Below, piece by piece: positions 44,991-56,967 of a stretch of DNA of 64,000 nt. Numbering within the stretch: the stretch's first letter is position 1; every line of letters starts with the position of its first letter. The position numbers and the translations under genes are program-made. The DNA is from Boesenbergia rotunda (Eukaryota > Streptophyta > Magnoliopsida > Zingiberales > Zingiberaceae): the NCBI GenBank assembly GCA_024364735.1, contig JAGFNQ010001631.1:310462-374461 (forward strand). Direction: 5' to 3'. Below the pieces are notes generated by a model that did not search any database, was not told the origin of the DNA, and saw only the letters and a list, made by a program, of their open reading frames with translations.

Positions 44991-46171
44991 AGGTACCTCT
45001 TAAAAGACCTAACATTCCTTTACATTATTTTTTTCTTTTCTATTTAGCTTTTCTTTTCATACAACACTATTAATCCCAAGATGAAAGTCTTGGAAATTTT
45101 CTCGTATCTATTTTTTGTATTGCTAGAATGTTCAACTCTCACTCAGAAGGGTACAGCACCTCCCGACCTCCATTGTTCAATGGTGACGACTTCAGCTACT
45201 GGAAGAAACACATGTAATGCTTTCTAAAGGCAAATATCAATCTTTGGTTTAGCATCAAACAAGGCTACACTCCTCCAACTGAATATGGAGAAATTCTAGA
45301 ACCAGAGAAGTGGACAGCAGAAATGAAGAGATGGACCCAAATCAACTACAAAGCAATGAACACACTGCAATGCGACCTAACTAAGGAAGGGCTCCACCGA
45401 GTCTGGTCATTCGACAACACTAAAGAACTATAAGACCGATTAGTCAAGCTCCACAAGGGGGCGAACGACTCTAAGGTAACAAAGCGTGATTTACTTTTAA
45501 ACCAACTGTTTAATATTAAAATGTTACTTGGAGAATGTGCTACCCAACTCCATGCTATAATAAAGGACATCATCAATAGTCTTCATTTCATTGGCCACCA
45601 TCTCAAAAATCAAGATATAATAAGGTATACTCTAAAATCGTTCCCTCGAAATGGTTTACGGGCATCAATGGTAGATGCTTATAAGATTTCGAAGGACCTT
45701 TCAATTATCAAACTAGATGAACTTTTTGTGAATTTGAGTTACATGAACTAACTAACCTTGGTCCGATTGAAAAAGGCATTGCCTTGTATGTAAAACAAAA
45801 CAAAAGCAAGAAATCCAAGGCGAAACCAAATCTTGAGTCTGAAACCGAGTCAGACTCAAACTCAACCACCGAAGAAGAACTAGCAAACATAGTCCGAAGA
45901 ATGTTTACTAAAAGGAAAACCAAGAAGAACCCAAACAAGTTTCCAAGGACATCAAACGTACCCAAATCGGAGATCACATGCTTTGAGTGCAACAAAAAGG
46001 GTCATTTCAAGCATGAGTGCCCCAACCTGAAGGAGGAGAAGACAAAGTCAAGAAGAACGAAGTCTCTCAAAGTGATCTAGGATGAATCATCCTCGGATGA
46101 GGCAGATCTAGATGAACCAAAGCATTCAAGCCACCTAACACTAATGGCAAGATTCAAACTCAAGTCCAAAC

Positions 46172-47388
46172 TGTTGGTGTCGGAAGCACCAATGTCAAAT
46201 CGGTGTTTTGATAATGGCAAAGGGTTCAGAAGTTAAGGTTTTGTTGTTATCTAACAAGGCTAATCAAGTGTGCAGATAAAATCCTAGGTACACTAGGCAC
46301 TAAGTCCTAGCCGCTGGCTGGGCAACTAAGTCCTGACATAAGGTTGGGCACTAAGTTCTAGTGAGTGAAGCTGGGCACTAAGTCCTGGTCGTGGACTGGG
46401 CACCGAAGACCTGGTGAGTGAAGCTGGGCACTAAGACCTGATCCGGGGGATTAGGCAAAAGTCCAACCGGAGGAGCCAGTTGGCAAACAGGTAAAATCTT
46501 CTGAGAGGAGTAGGTGAGGACGCGCTCCCCGTGGAGGAAACATTAGGCGTCGGTTCGACCTAGGGTTTCATTTGGAAAGCCCAAAGTCAGAACCAAGACA
46601 GCTTAGGCTGTAAATAATGATTACTATATCTTATTTGTATGTTTCTTGTGTTTTTTGGAACTAACCCTGGTTACAGGAATAAAGGGATGAAGTTTCTGTT
46701 CCCAGGCGCCTCAATGGAGTGAGGCGCCCTACTGGGCTAGGCACCTGTGTTGAGACAGGCGCCCCAGACAAAGGGTAAATTCCAGAACTCTACGAAGCAA
46801 GCCTCAAGACTGCATATGAGGTGCCTGTGTTAACACAGGCACCCCAGTTAGCTCAGGCACCCTGGTTGAGGGGATAAGCGCTGGCCAAGTCTGCGGATTG
46901 AGGTTCGCGCAGAGAAGGCCACGTGTCAAGCGCCCCCTTCAACACAGGAGCCCCAACTATGACTATATAAAGGGGTTCACCCCCTTGGCTTCAACAATAA
47001 TTGCTTTCTACGGACTCATTCAAGCGCTCCGCTCCGACAAGCTTCGTGCTCAAGATTCAAGCGCCAACGACGACCCGCGGCTCCAGCATTCCAAAATCTT
47101 CCGGTCATCGGTATAAATTCTGTTTTTTTTGTTAAAGTGATGTAATTCTTTTTAATTCTATATTCGAAACTCCAACTTGTAATCTTATACAAAAATATAG
47201 AGTTGCCCATCGTAAACGGTCAAGGACCGTGGGCCTTGGAGTAAGAGCCGACTGCGACTCTGAACCAAGTAAAAACATAAAGTGTTAGTGATTGGTTTTA
47301 CTTTTCAGTTGTGCAATTCCTCTAAGTATTTCGAAAAATTTAACGATCGATATTCACCCCCCCTCTATCGATTCAATCCGATCCCACA
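46172..47388 (+). repeat. Solo LTR (1217 bp, C-type), TSD CAAAC
   Basis: It runs from TGTTGGTGTCGGAAGCACC to ...GATCCCACA. Perfect TSD CAAAC lies at 46167-46171 and 47389-47393. The 'GGGCACTAAGTCCTGG' array is at about 46295-46455, and GGCGCC-type dyads (gcgcctgtgtt ... aacacaggc) at about 46710-46945. TATA box tatataaagg near 46972. End motif caccccccctct near 47354. Confidence 0.94.
46972..46979 (+). promoter_or_regulatory. TATA box in C-type LTR
   Basis: The word tatataaa in actatataaaggggttcaccccc. The same phrase appears on the minus strand near 38388 and, degenerate, near 10540 and 63007. Confidence 0.6.
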
Positions 47389-47900
47389 CAAACCCGAGTC
47401 TGAGAATATGAAGAACAAGAGGTATATTTACTTTCAAAATTTCAATTACACAAATTAGTTAAATTTCTTATTAAAAAGATGACTAAGTCTAAGGATCAAA
47501 TTAGCTCACTCCTTGAGAAGGTTAGCCAACTCAAGGAGCAAGCTAACTTGAATCCCTCAACTAGCCAAGTTCAAGAAGGAACTTCAACTCAAGTTACAAA
47601 ACTTGAGGAAGAAAATTCCTCCTTGAAAGGACAAGTTGAGGGACTCAAGACAACGTTGGACAAGTTCAACATGGGCACCAAGTATCTAAACATGATGCTT
47701 GGGTCCTAAAGAGATATGTACAACAAATCTAGACTTGGATATAAACTCAAGTCAACTAACAAATCTTATCTTTCACTGGTTAGTCAAAACCTTAGTAACC
47801 AATTCCGAAAGCCTCCTTAAAAAAGCAAGTAAGACTGAACCAATACTTTGTACCTAAGGACCAAATCTGTTTTCTAAATAATAAACTTAAATTTCAAATG

Positions 47901-48239
47901 GGGAGGAGGCAAGCTAGTTGTCATCTCAATAACTCAACCTACCCATATGGATACTTTGGACTAGTTAAATCAGGGTTAGACCTAACTTTTTAGGGGTCTA
48001 AGTTGAGTACTAAGTCATCTGGGTGATAACAGTTAGGAAGCTCTGTCTAGGATTGTGGTTGCCTTAATGATGTCCATGTGACTCACCATAACCTGGGAGA
48101 TTACTCAAGGACGCTCGCTTGGGTGACCCAAAGCTACACTTAAACCAAACACAGGTTAAGACTACTCCTGACAATTAAATAATAATCCATCTCACAAAAT
48201 TATAGGATTACCCTGTTTGAAAACCACTGGGTAAGATGA
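47901..48239 (+). other. Post-gag spacer of element L
   Basis: It is non-coding and faintly recalls the H/E spacer (gggtgataacagttagg). It holds stem-loop copy 5 at its end. Confidence 0.45.
48188..48238 (+). other. Conserved stem-loop, copy 5 (after gag of L)
   Basis: CATCTCAC (48188-48195) against GTAAGATG (48231-48238): 7 of 8 pairs, loop 35 nt. This is the weakest copy. Confidence 0.4.
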
Positions 48240-49265
48240 AACTCAAACCAAATTCAAACTCAAAACTAAACCAAACTCAAACTCAAAATCAAATCAAACT
48301 AAACTCAAATCAAAATCTATCCAAACTAAACCAAACTCAAAGCTCAAAATATAACCAAACTCAAACTCAAAATCAAATCAAACTAAACTCAAATCAAATC
48401 AATCTAAACTAAACCAAACTCAAATCCAAATCAAACCAAACCAAACTCAAATATGAATGAGACCAAACTAAATCAAACTCAAACTCAAAATCAAACTAAA
48501 CTTGGATCAAAACAAACTAGACTAAATCAAACTCAAAATCTAAATCAAACTAAACTCAAATATGAATAAGACAAAACTAAATCAAACTCAAACTCCAACT
48601 CAAAATCAAATTAAACTCAGATCAAATCAAACCAAACTACATCAAACTCAACATCATCAAATCAAAGTTATACAAACATTTTTTTTCAAAACATAACATT
48701 TTTAAAAAAATTAATTTTTAAACTTAATTTTCTTTAATACATAAAAATTATTTTTTAAACATAAAAATTATTCTCAAACTTAAAAATTCTTTTTAAACTT
48801 AAAAATTATATTTAAAACTTAATTTTTTAATTTAAAAATTATTTCTCAAAATTAAAAATTATTTTTCAAAACTTAAAAATTATTTCTCAATCTTAAAAAT
48901 TATTTCTCTAAAACTTATCTAAAACTGAAAAAATTATTTTCTACACTTAAATTTTTTAAACATAAAAATTAGTTTTTTAAATTAAAATTATTTTTTAAAC
49001 TTAAATTTTTTTTAAAAACTTAAAAATTATTTAAGTTTTTTAACCTTAAAATAATCTTTTAAAATAAAAAAAATTAAATTTAGAAAAACTTAAAAATTAC
49101 TTTTCATAGCTTAACTTATTTTTCAAAACATAAATTAGTTTTCTAAACTTAACTTATTTTTCAAAACTTAAAATTTTCAAAACCTAACTTATTTTTCAAA
49201 ACTTAAATTATTTTTCGAAACTTAAATTATTTTTCGAAACATAACTATTTTTCAAAACTTAATAA
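48240..49265 (+). repeat. Low-complexity tract: AAACTCAAA units, then CTTAAAAATTATTTTT units
   Basis: 48240-48680 is built of degenerate caaactcaaa / aaatcaaatcaaac words with almost no G. 48690-49265 is built of aaacttaaaaattattttt words. Neither part codes. A pol gene would be expected in this interval and none is seen. Confidence 0.8.
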
Positions 49266-49274
49266 AATTACTAA

Positions 49275-49327
49275 TCATCTCACACATTTGCTTGTATCTT
49301 GATTTACAACATAGAGTCATGAGATGA
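49275..49327 (+). other. Conserved stem-loop, copy 6 (before ORF3 of L)
   Basis: TCATCTCA (49275-49282) pairs with TGAGATGA (49320-49327): 8 bp, loop 37 nt. Confidence 0.6.
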
Positions 49328-49359
49328 ATTAGGATTAATTTTTGAAAATTCATACTTTA

Positions 49360-49812
49360 TCAGTCGACTTATAAATATTATTAGTTGACTGTGCATTTAT
49401 ACCCAACGGTTCATCAATAACTAATTATTTCGTCGACCGATAGTCCTATGAGTTGACGGATAACTGTCACCAACAAAAATGTTGCAAATATTTATGTCAT
49501 CAGTCAATGGAGAAATCCAATCAATCGACCAAACATTGAACACATTTATCTTTGGACACTATAAAAAGTTAATTTATCAGTCGACTGATAATATTATCAA
49601 TCTAAACATAATTTCCAACAACAAAAAGTCATCAAAAATTTAAGTATTTTGTCAACCAATATATTCTTTCCATCGATTGATAACCAACCAAAATCGTCTG
49701 ATTGGTTGATAACTTCGAAATTCAAGTTATCAGTCGACCGATCAATATGATCAGTCGATCGATCAATATGATCAGTCGACCGATCAATATGATCAATCGA
49801 CCGATCAAGTAG
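49360..49812 (+). repeat. Dyad array upstream of ORF3 of L (CAGTCGACtGAT / CAGTCGACCGATC)
   Basis: Diverged cagtcgactgata words lie at about 49360-49600. They are followed by a clean tandem of four 21-bp units (about 49729-49806) of the form atcagtcgaccgatcaatatg. The position matches the dyad arrays before ORF3 in elements A and B. Confidence 0.8.
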
Positions 49813-49905
49813 TATAAACCCCCCATTAGGCCAAATCCTCTTCACCAACAATCCAATCCTCTCAAAGCATTTTCTTTCTTTCTATCAAGGAATAGAAGCT
49901 TTCGA

Positions 49906-49991
49906 ATGATGCCTCAGCAACCCTCTCTAAGCCATCCTTTTCAAGCATTTAAATATTTGCAAACTATTTATTTTATCTTTTATCTATTTTA
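49906..49991 (+). pseudogene. ORF3 of element L, 5' end (first exon region), cut by B
   Basis: After a C/T-rich leader (49815-49905) an ATG (49906) opens a short frame (MMPQQPSLSHPFQ), cut at 49991 by the LTR of element B. No splice donor is seen before the cut. The rest of the ORF appears at 57384. Confidence 0.5.
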
Positions 49992-51113
49992 TGTTAGGAC
50001 CGTGACCGTCAAGCTAGAAGGGGTGAATAGTTTTTCATCGATTTTTCTTCCTACAAAGTTAGTGCGCAAGCGGAATAAACAAAAACTAAAACTAAACTAA
50101 GAGGAACACACCTATTTACGTGGTTCGGAGATAAAACTCCTACTCCACGGCTATCCGTAAGGTGGACGATCCCGATCCTTTGGTGGATGATTCTTCGGAG
50201 CACCTCCGGCTAGCTCTCGTAACCCCTTGTGGGTGGAGAAACCTCACCACAAACCTTGTACATGATTTAAGCAATACAGGCTACTAACAAGCCTTGACCA
50301 AGCAAGTTTCGCCAAGAAGAAAAGACCTTAAACGAGCTTCCTTAAATAGAGCTCGATGCTGAATATGACCATTACCAGTCGACTGCCCCAGGGGCAGTCG
50401 ACTGGCATCACTTGAATTCGAATTTCACAGTGTAACCTTTCGAATTCTAGCCATATCAGTCGACTGCCCCTGGGGCAGTCGACTGATCCTTCCCTAAGCC
50501 TAGGGTTACCCTTCCCGAGTACATTTCTCTCCGCACTCGAAACCTCCTGGCTTAGTTCCCGAGTACAATCACTCAACACTTGGACCCTCACGACCTGGTT
50601 GACTCTTCAAAAAGCAGTCTCGATCTATTGCCTTCATGCCCTCTTCATCTTCGGCTCCCGTCCCTCAGATGCGCATGCAAGCCCTCGGCTTGCCTCCATG
50701 TCATTCTTCACGCATGCCTCGAAGTCTGCATCCCTCATCTCATCGTCTCTGCTCCAGCAACCTCGATCTATCACCTTCAAGCCTTCTTCGAATTTGGCCC
50801 TCATCCCTCAGATGCGCATGCAAGCTCACAGCTTGCCTCCATTCGATCCTTCACGTATGTCTCGAAGTCCGCTTCCGTCGGATCATCGTCCCTGCTTCGT
50901 CCATGGTCCCTCGGATGCGCACACAGACCCACGGCTTGTCTCCATGCCACCGTTCACCATACCTGAAGACATCCAACCAAGTCTATGTGTACCTAAAAAC
51001 CTACACACTCATATACACATATTAGACCAACATAAAACTCTAACTTAACTATATTGACACACACATCAAAACTCATGATCCTCCAAATCATACTTGGGTC
51101 AATTGCCCCAACA
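49992..51113 (-). repeat. 3' LTR of element B (1122 bp)
   Basis: On the minus strand it runs from TGTTGGGGCAATTGACCC to ...GGTCCTAACA. It holds two near-perfect palindromes: 50375-50405 (15-bp arms around one base) and 50455-50487 (16-bp arms around one base), both CAGTCGACTGCCCC type. A TATTTAAG TATA-like site is near 50342 (minus). Confidence 0.92.
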
Positions 51114-52155
51114 ATCTCCCCTTTTTTGATGTATGACAATATGTTTAAATTAGGTAAAACAACACCAATAACAATTGAAAATTAACATCATAGCATATTA
51201 CAAAGACATACAAATGTCTACCCCTTAACCTATGCTCTCCCCATAATTTTCAATTCTTTACAACACCAAGTTGAGTTAAACCTAACTCAACACCACAAGT
51301 TCTCCCAACTCAAGTTAAACCTAACTTACACCACAAGTTCTCCCCCTTTGACACCATCTAAAATATTGCTCGAAGCAATCCTACCCCTAGTGCCAATGAG
51401 AACCCATACTATTTCTGAAAAACCCCTCAGAAATCACAAACCAGAAAGATCAGTCGACTGATCCAACATCAGTCGACTGGTCCCTTCATTACTCAAACTT
51501 ACCGAAACATCAGTCGACTGCCCCAAGGGCAGTCGACTGACACAATCCATTTCTTAAATTCTAGCCGAATTTCAGAAATCCCTAGAAAATTTCACAAAAT
51601 TTGGAAAAATGTAAAACTTTGCAAGCATATTTGTTAGGATATAATCTACCCTAGAAAAATATAATTTCATGAAAAACATCAAATATGCATGACTTTTGGT
51701 ACAAATTCCAATTCTTTCAAAATGTATCATTTTGTATCAACTTTCAATCCCTTATTTGATTCTATGAGTTTGCCAAGCCTATCCATTACCATTTTATACA
51801 TAAAATTGACCTCAACTCCCCCTTTTTCTTATATATTCTCATGATAATAAAGCCTCCCCCTTCTTATCCCTTAAACCTAGACATATTCATATATAAACCT
51901 TCCTTTATGCTCATAATAGGAATACCCTAGCATTCAATAGTAAGTCATAAATTGCAAACACTATAAGCAATATCATGCCATAAAATAAAATTTCATAGAG
52001 CAATATGAAAGAATAAATCCCAAGTTTCATACACAAGTCAAAATAAAGCATAAGGAAGTCATCAAATATTACATAACCAAAATAAGTGTTTGAGAGATAA
52101 ATATAAAAAACCAAGCCATACACTCTCAACACTAAAACCATCAAATCAACCTAAG
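51114..52155 (-). other. 3' non-coding region of element B
   Basis: No coding frame is credible. The LTR-adjacent purine tract reads aaaaaaggggagat on the minus strand (51114-51127). More CAGTCGACTG dyads occur at about 51451-51541. Confidence 0.7.
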
Positions 52156-53404
52156 CTACATGTCGTCGCCTGTAGGAGGAGGAGGAGGAGGACACAGGTA
52201 TGCCAGACTCCACTGCTGCATCATCGCGTACATATCTGTCTGCTGCCGCTGCATATTAATCTGCCTCTGCTGAAATATACAGAAGTCCTCCCTAAGCCCA
52301 TGTATCTCGGACTGTAGCTGGGAGAACCGCTCCTATATAACCCCTGGAGTAGCAGCAGGCGCGGCCTCCTCATCATCATCTGAGCTCGAAGAAGCAGGAC
52401 GACGACGCCAGATCATCACCCCCTCATGTTTCTCTATCGTAGCTAAAGAGAGTTGTCGAGACCCTATCTGGTCATAGTCCTTAGACAACTCATCAACCTG
52501 ACCCTTGGTGACTCTAACCCCTCTAACCAAAAGAATTCGGTCAAAACATGACCGAACGACATGTACAGCTTCCTATTGAGATCATGGGAGAAATAAACAA
52601 TGGATGCAAATACCTGGCGGGCTATGTCGATGTCCAGTCTCCTCTCTAGGGCATACATCATCACCAAGTGGGGAAGTCGAATCTTTGACCGCCCCTTGGT
52701 GACAATCGGAAGAATGCAGTCTAAGACAACCTTATACAAGACATTACTAACCGGGCTCATGTTTTTGGCTACAAAGATATGGTCTCGAGTATATCGAGGT
52801 CTGTTAAAATAATACCTATATATCTGATCTATGGTGACAGCTGGTAAAGTTAAAGGCTCATTAACTATGGGGAAACATGTTAACTGGCTATTTGAAACTC
52901 TACATCCTAAAAATGACCGTAACACGTCGAGTGTGAATGGAATGGTAATCCCTTGTACCATTGAATCATATACCTCATTCTGGGCATCAGTAGATGTAAG
53001 GTTGGCATATAATTCCTTACATAAGTCAAAATTGATAAAATGCTGACAATAGACTAGTTGTTCTAATCCAAAATATGTAATGATCTCAATGATGTGGGGG
53101 GTGATATCCTGGAAATATGATTTGTTGAGGTAGCGGCAATTCATTAAGATGAATGTCGCACTGTCAAAAACTTTCTGACACTCCTCGGAGCGAAACCGAG
53201 GTCCCTCCTGACCTTGGTGAGATGACCCCTCACCTGTTTGCCTCTTATGTGCAACCCTAAGATATAACAGACCAATGCATGTACCAAAACCACCCCATAA
53301 GGAGAGAAAATAGGAAAACCAAGTAAAATAAGGCAAAGTAGTTCCAAATCATGAACTAAATGAAAAAAACAAACTATACCAGTGATTACCGTTTTCCTGC
53401 TCAT
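52156..53404 (-). pseudogene. ORF3 of element B, intron-containing, with frameshift
   Basis: A short first exon (ATGAGCAGGAAAACG, 53404-53390) is followed by gtaatc; acceptor atatcttag ends at 53257. Exon 2 holds motifs shared with A's ORF3: INFDLCKELYANL, FLGCR, TIDQIYRYYFNRPR, CILPIVTKG and LYMSFGHVL. The intron (about 133 nt) has GT-AG ends, but exon phase is off by one base, unlike A. A frameshift near 52530 moves the C-terminal third to another frame (SSSSDDDEEAA, coiled-coil-like, then a run of six Pro), with a TAG near 52334, ending at TAG 52156. It is related to the plant transposon-protein family named for A; the function is unknown. Confidence 0.7.
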
Positions 53405-53775
53405 TTCATGATGAGGGTTGATGAAGATCAATTTGAGAGGAGAGGTTTTACTAACCCTAGGTTTAGATCTGAGGTAGAAGGAGGCTAGGAAAGTGTCTTA
53501 GGGCTTGGGAACGCCTTAGATCGCAAGGAGAGGTCGGGGAAGACGCAAGCTTGCAGGGGTTGGCACCGAAAACCCTAGGTTTGGCCACCCGCGTGTGACC
53601 TTTCTTTTTAAAAACCCTCGCATACCAGTTGATTGTCCCAGAGGTAGTCGACTGCGAACTGAACAGAAAGTTCAGTCGACTGCCCTGGGGGCAGTCAACT
53701 GGTAATGTTAAATTCTCACTTTCTGATTTATACTAGGCCAGTCGACTGGTTCTGAACCAGTCGACTGGCACCCTG
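53405..53775 (-). promoter_or_regulatory. Dyad array and leader upstream of ORF3 of B
   Basis: CAGTCGACTG-type dyads lie at about 53625-53660, 53673-53702 and 53738-53768, followed (minus strand) by tttttaaaaag near 53605 and a leader containing cctagggttttcgg. The order is the same as in element A, but with this element's own LTR dyad word. Confidence 0.6.
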
Positions 53776-54337
53776 ATTTCAGCCCTTTGTCCTAATTTCA
53801 GAAATGTCTAATTAAATCCACAAATCTCTAAAAATTCTGAAACATCATGGAGAGATTTGTAATACCTATGTCTATTTGGGGAAAATACGTTTTCAAGTAA
53901 ATTTACTCCCGATCCTAAGATTGGCATGAAATTTAAAACTACCTAAATAGTGTCATTGAAACTTAACTAGAAATTTTATTTTTTTATCTCTTCTTGATGC
54001 CTCTTCTCACACTTAACCATTATACATTCCTGGCACTTATTTATATGGAATCTACATATTAAAAACTAATTTTCATACAATATGAGTCTATTTTCATCTT
54101 TTCCTCCACAAACCTCCTTTTAATGTGCCAACTCCCTAGGATTAAGACTTACACTAGTCTTCCAAACCCTTTGGCACATTCCATAGTCCATCTAATCCCT
54201 TAGGAGAAATCCTCCTGAGATCCATTGACCATGGATCCCATTTTGACTTTAGAGCTCTCTCTTGAGCTCCTAGCCCTAGTCACCTCCCTAGATGACTCAT
54301 CTACAAAGGCAAGACCACACCGGTGTACCTCCGGTGC
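53776..54337 (-). other. Spacer between gag and ORF3 of B (pol absent)
   Basis: 560 bp with no protease, integrase or RT motif in any frame and no pol remnants recognised. Confidence 0.7.
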
Positions 54338-55777
54338 TTATGGACCTTCAACTCTTACTCTCTTGACCTTGTATATCTTTTTCTTGGTCAAGTTGTTCTT
54401 CTCCCCTTTAAATGGCTTTTCCTTGCCATTTTTGGTCTTTCCCTTGCTATAACCATATGACATCCTTGCATATAACTTATTCTTAGCAATTGATTTCCTA
54501 GATTGATATCCTAGACCCGGTCTATCATTTCTAAGGTGTTGACCATTCGGTACCATATCTAATCCCTTGGACCCCCTAATGAGTCTATCTAGATTCTTTT
54601 CCAATTTATCAAGCTTTGCCTTCAAAGCTTGATTTTTCCTTTCTAATTTCTCAACCTTATTGTCACCACTTTGGGTGTTCCTAGGTCTACACATTTTTCT
54701 AGGCATGTGTCTCCCTTTCTTAGGGTTAATGCCTTGATCCTTAGGTTTAACGTTTCTAGATTGATCATGATACATGGGTTTCCCAGAATTTTTACAACGC
54801 AATAACAACTCTATTTCTATCATGATACTTGAAACCAAAATTACACATAGGCAAGCAGCTTTTATCATTCATAGCATGCATAGGGAAATTTGAAACATTC
54901 TTAAGATTAGGGATTACCTCCCTTACCCTTGGAGCTCCCCCTTAATGTGTGCTTCTCTTCTTTTCCTTTTTTTCCCATCTTCTCAATTGCTCTATTATCT
55001 TGAGCTCTCCTTTTTTTGGATACTTGGTGTGATAATGTCCTAGCTTCCCACACGTGTAGCACCTAATGTGCTTCTTTTCTTTCTTTTCCCTATAATCCAC
55101 ATTAAATTTTAAATGAATGGACCTGGATTTAGAGTTTACCTCCTTTTTACCTAGTGGACACTTGTCCTTGTAGTGCCCCTTCTTGTTGCATCTAAAGCAT
55201 ATGATGTGGTCCTTTGTCCTTGCTTTGGTGGAGGTAGGAGCTTCATCTTGCTCCGGTATTGATGAGGGTCTCTCCTCCCCCTCAATTCTTAAGGTGGAGA
55301 CCTCTTCTTCTTCCCTTGATGAAGTGGATGATCTTTCACTTGATTGTGCCACTTCACTTGATGAGGTTGACAACCCTTTTTCTTTTTCCCTCTCTTGGAC
55401 TATTGAATTTATTTCTTTGGGCTCTTCTACTGTTTAAGTTTGAGTAGGGTTCTCATGAAATTCTTCCAACTTGTTCCACAACCCATATGTGTTTTTATAT
55501 TCACCTACACCATTCAAAACATTATTCGACAAAATAATACACCAATTACCTTCTCATTTGCCTTAGATTGGGTTTGTTGCTCCTTGGTCCAATATCTAGG
55601 TCAAAGCTTTTTCCTATGCTTATCTCTTAGAATTCCGAATGGTTCTTCTAACATAACTATGCACTCCCAATCCATTCGAAACCAAGTCTTCATTCATGTC
55701 CTCCAATACTCAAAATCTTCATGATCATAAGGAGGTGGAATGTTGATGTCATCACCCAACTTGTCTTCCATCATCAT
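54338..55777 (-). pseudogene. gag: gag of element B, two zinc knuckles
   Basis: ATG is at 55775-55777 (MMMEDKLGDDIN, then HEDFEYWR as in copia gag N-termini). Several stops lie between 55690 and 55440. A Ser/Glu-rich block precedes CCHC knuckle 1 (CFRCNKKGHYKDKC) and knuckle 2 (CYTCGKLGHYHTKY, last Cys lost to Tyr) at about 55050-55210. A frameshift near 54900 leads to a Lys-rich heptad region and a basic C-terminus ending at 54338. Two knuckles distinguish it from the gags of A, E, F and L, which have one. Confidence 0.75.
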
Positions 55778-55827
55778 TTCCTCTAGCTTGTGCTCTCTCG
55801 GTGGTTAGTCCGTAGATGAACGACCTT

Positions 55828-55843
55828 CGCTCTAATACCACTT
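55828..55843 (-). other. Primer-binding site of element B
   Basis: On the minus strand agTGGTATTAGAGCG follows the LTR end. Initiator-Met type, one change. Confidence 0.75.
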
Positions 55844-56967
55844 GTTAGGACCATGACCGTCAAGCTAGAGGGGGAGTGAATAGATTTTTTTTCAAATTTT
55901 CATTCTACAAAGTTACTGCGCAAGCGGAATAAACAAAAACTAAAACTAAACTAAGAGGAACACACATATTTACGTGGTTCGGAGATAAAACTCCTAGTCC
56001 ATGGCTGTCCGTAAGGTGGACGATCCTGATCCTTCGGTGGATGATTCCCCGGAGCACCTACGGCTAGCTCTCGTAGCTCCTTGTGAGTGGAGAAACCTCA
56101 CAACAAACCTTGTACATGATCTGAGCAATACAGGCTACTAACAAGCTTTGACCAAGAGAGTTTCGCCAAGAAGAAAAGGTCTTAAACAAGCTCCCTTAAA
56201 TAGAGCTAGAGGCTGAATATGACCATTACCAATCGACTGCTCCAGGGGCAGTCGACTGGCCTCACTTGAATTTGAATTTCACAGCGTAACCTTTCGAATT
56301 CTGGCCATATCAGTTGACTGCCCCAGGGGCAGTCAACTGGTCCTTCCCTAAGCCTAGGGTTACCCTTCCCGAGTACATTTCTCTCCACACTCGAACCCTC
56401 CCGGCTTAGTTCCCGAGTACAATCACTCAACACTCAGACCCTCACGACCTGGTTGACTCTTCAAAAAGCAGTCTCGATCTGTTGCCTTCACACCCTCTTC
56501 ATCTTCGGCTCCCGTCCCACAGATGCGCACGCAAGCCCTCGGCTTGCCTCCATGCTATCCTTCACGCATGCCTCGAAGTCCGCATCCCTCAGCTCATCGT
56601 CTCTACTCCAGCAGCCTTGATCTATCGCCTTCAATCCTTCTTTGACTTTGGCCCTCGTCCCTCAGATGCTCACGCAAGCCCACGGCTTGCCTCCATGCCA
56701 TCTTTCACGTACGCCTCGAAGTCCGCTTCCCTCGGCTCATCGTCCCTGCTTCGTCTATGGTCCCTCGGATGCGTACACAAGCTCACGGCTTGCCTCCATG
56801 CCACCCTTCACCATACCTGAAGACATCCAACCAAGTCTATGTGTACCTGCAAACCTGCACACTCACATACACATATTAGACCAACATGAAACCCTAACTT
56901 AACCATATTGACACGCACATCAAAACTCATGATCCTCCAGATCATACTTGGGTCGATTGCCCCAACA
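55844..56967 (-). repeat. LTR shared by two B copies (1124 bp)
   Basis: It is highly similar to 49992-51113 over its full length, with the same dyads at about 56228-56260 and 56308-56341, some arms mutated (ccaatcgactg, cagttgactg). It has PBS on one side and a purine tract on the other, so it serves as 5' LTR of one copy and 3' LTR of another. Confidence 0.9.

Larger units (their letters stand above)
45128..47900 (+). pseudogene. gag: gag of element L, split by a solo LTR
   Basis: ATG is at 45128 (MFNSHSEGYSTSRPPLF...FSYWKKHM), then a stop near 45212. The capsid domain follows (LQCDLTKEGLHRV, SMVDAYKISKDLS). There is a stop near 45431 and a frameshift near 45735-45780. A Lys/Ser-rich block and CCHC knuckle (CFECNKKGHFKHEC, near 45981-46022) come next, then TAG near 46078 and an acidic block cut at 46171. 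After the solo LTR the heptad region resumes (47480-47690) with TKYLNMML and degenerate C-terminal remnants. It is dead but full-length in outline. Confidence 0.83.
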
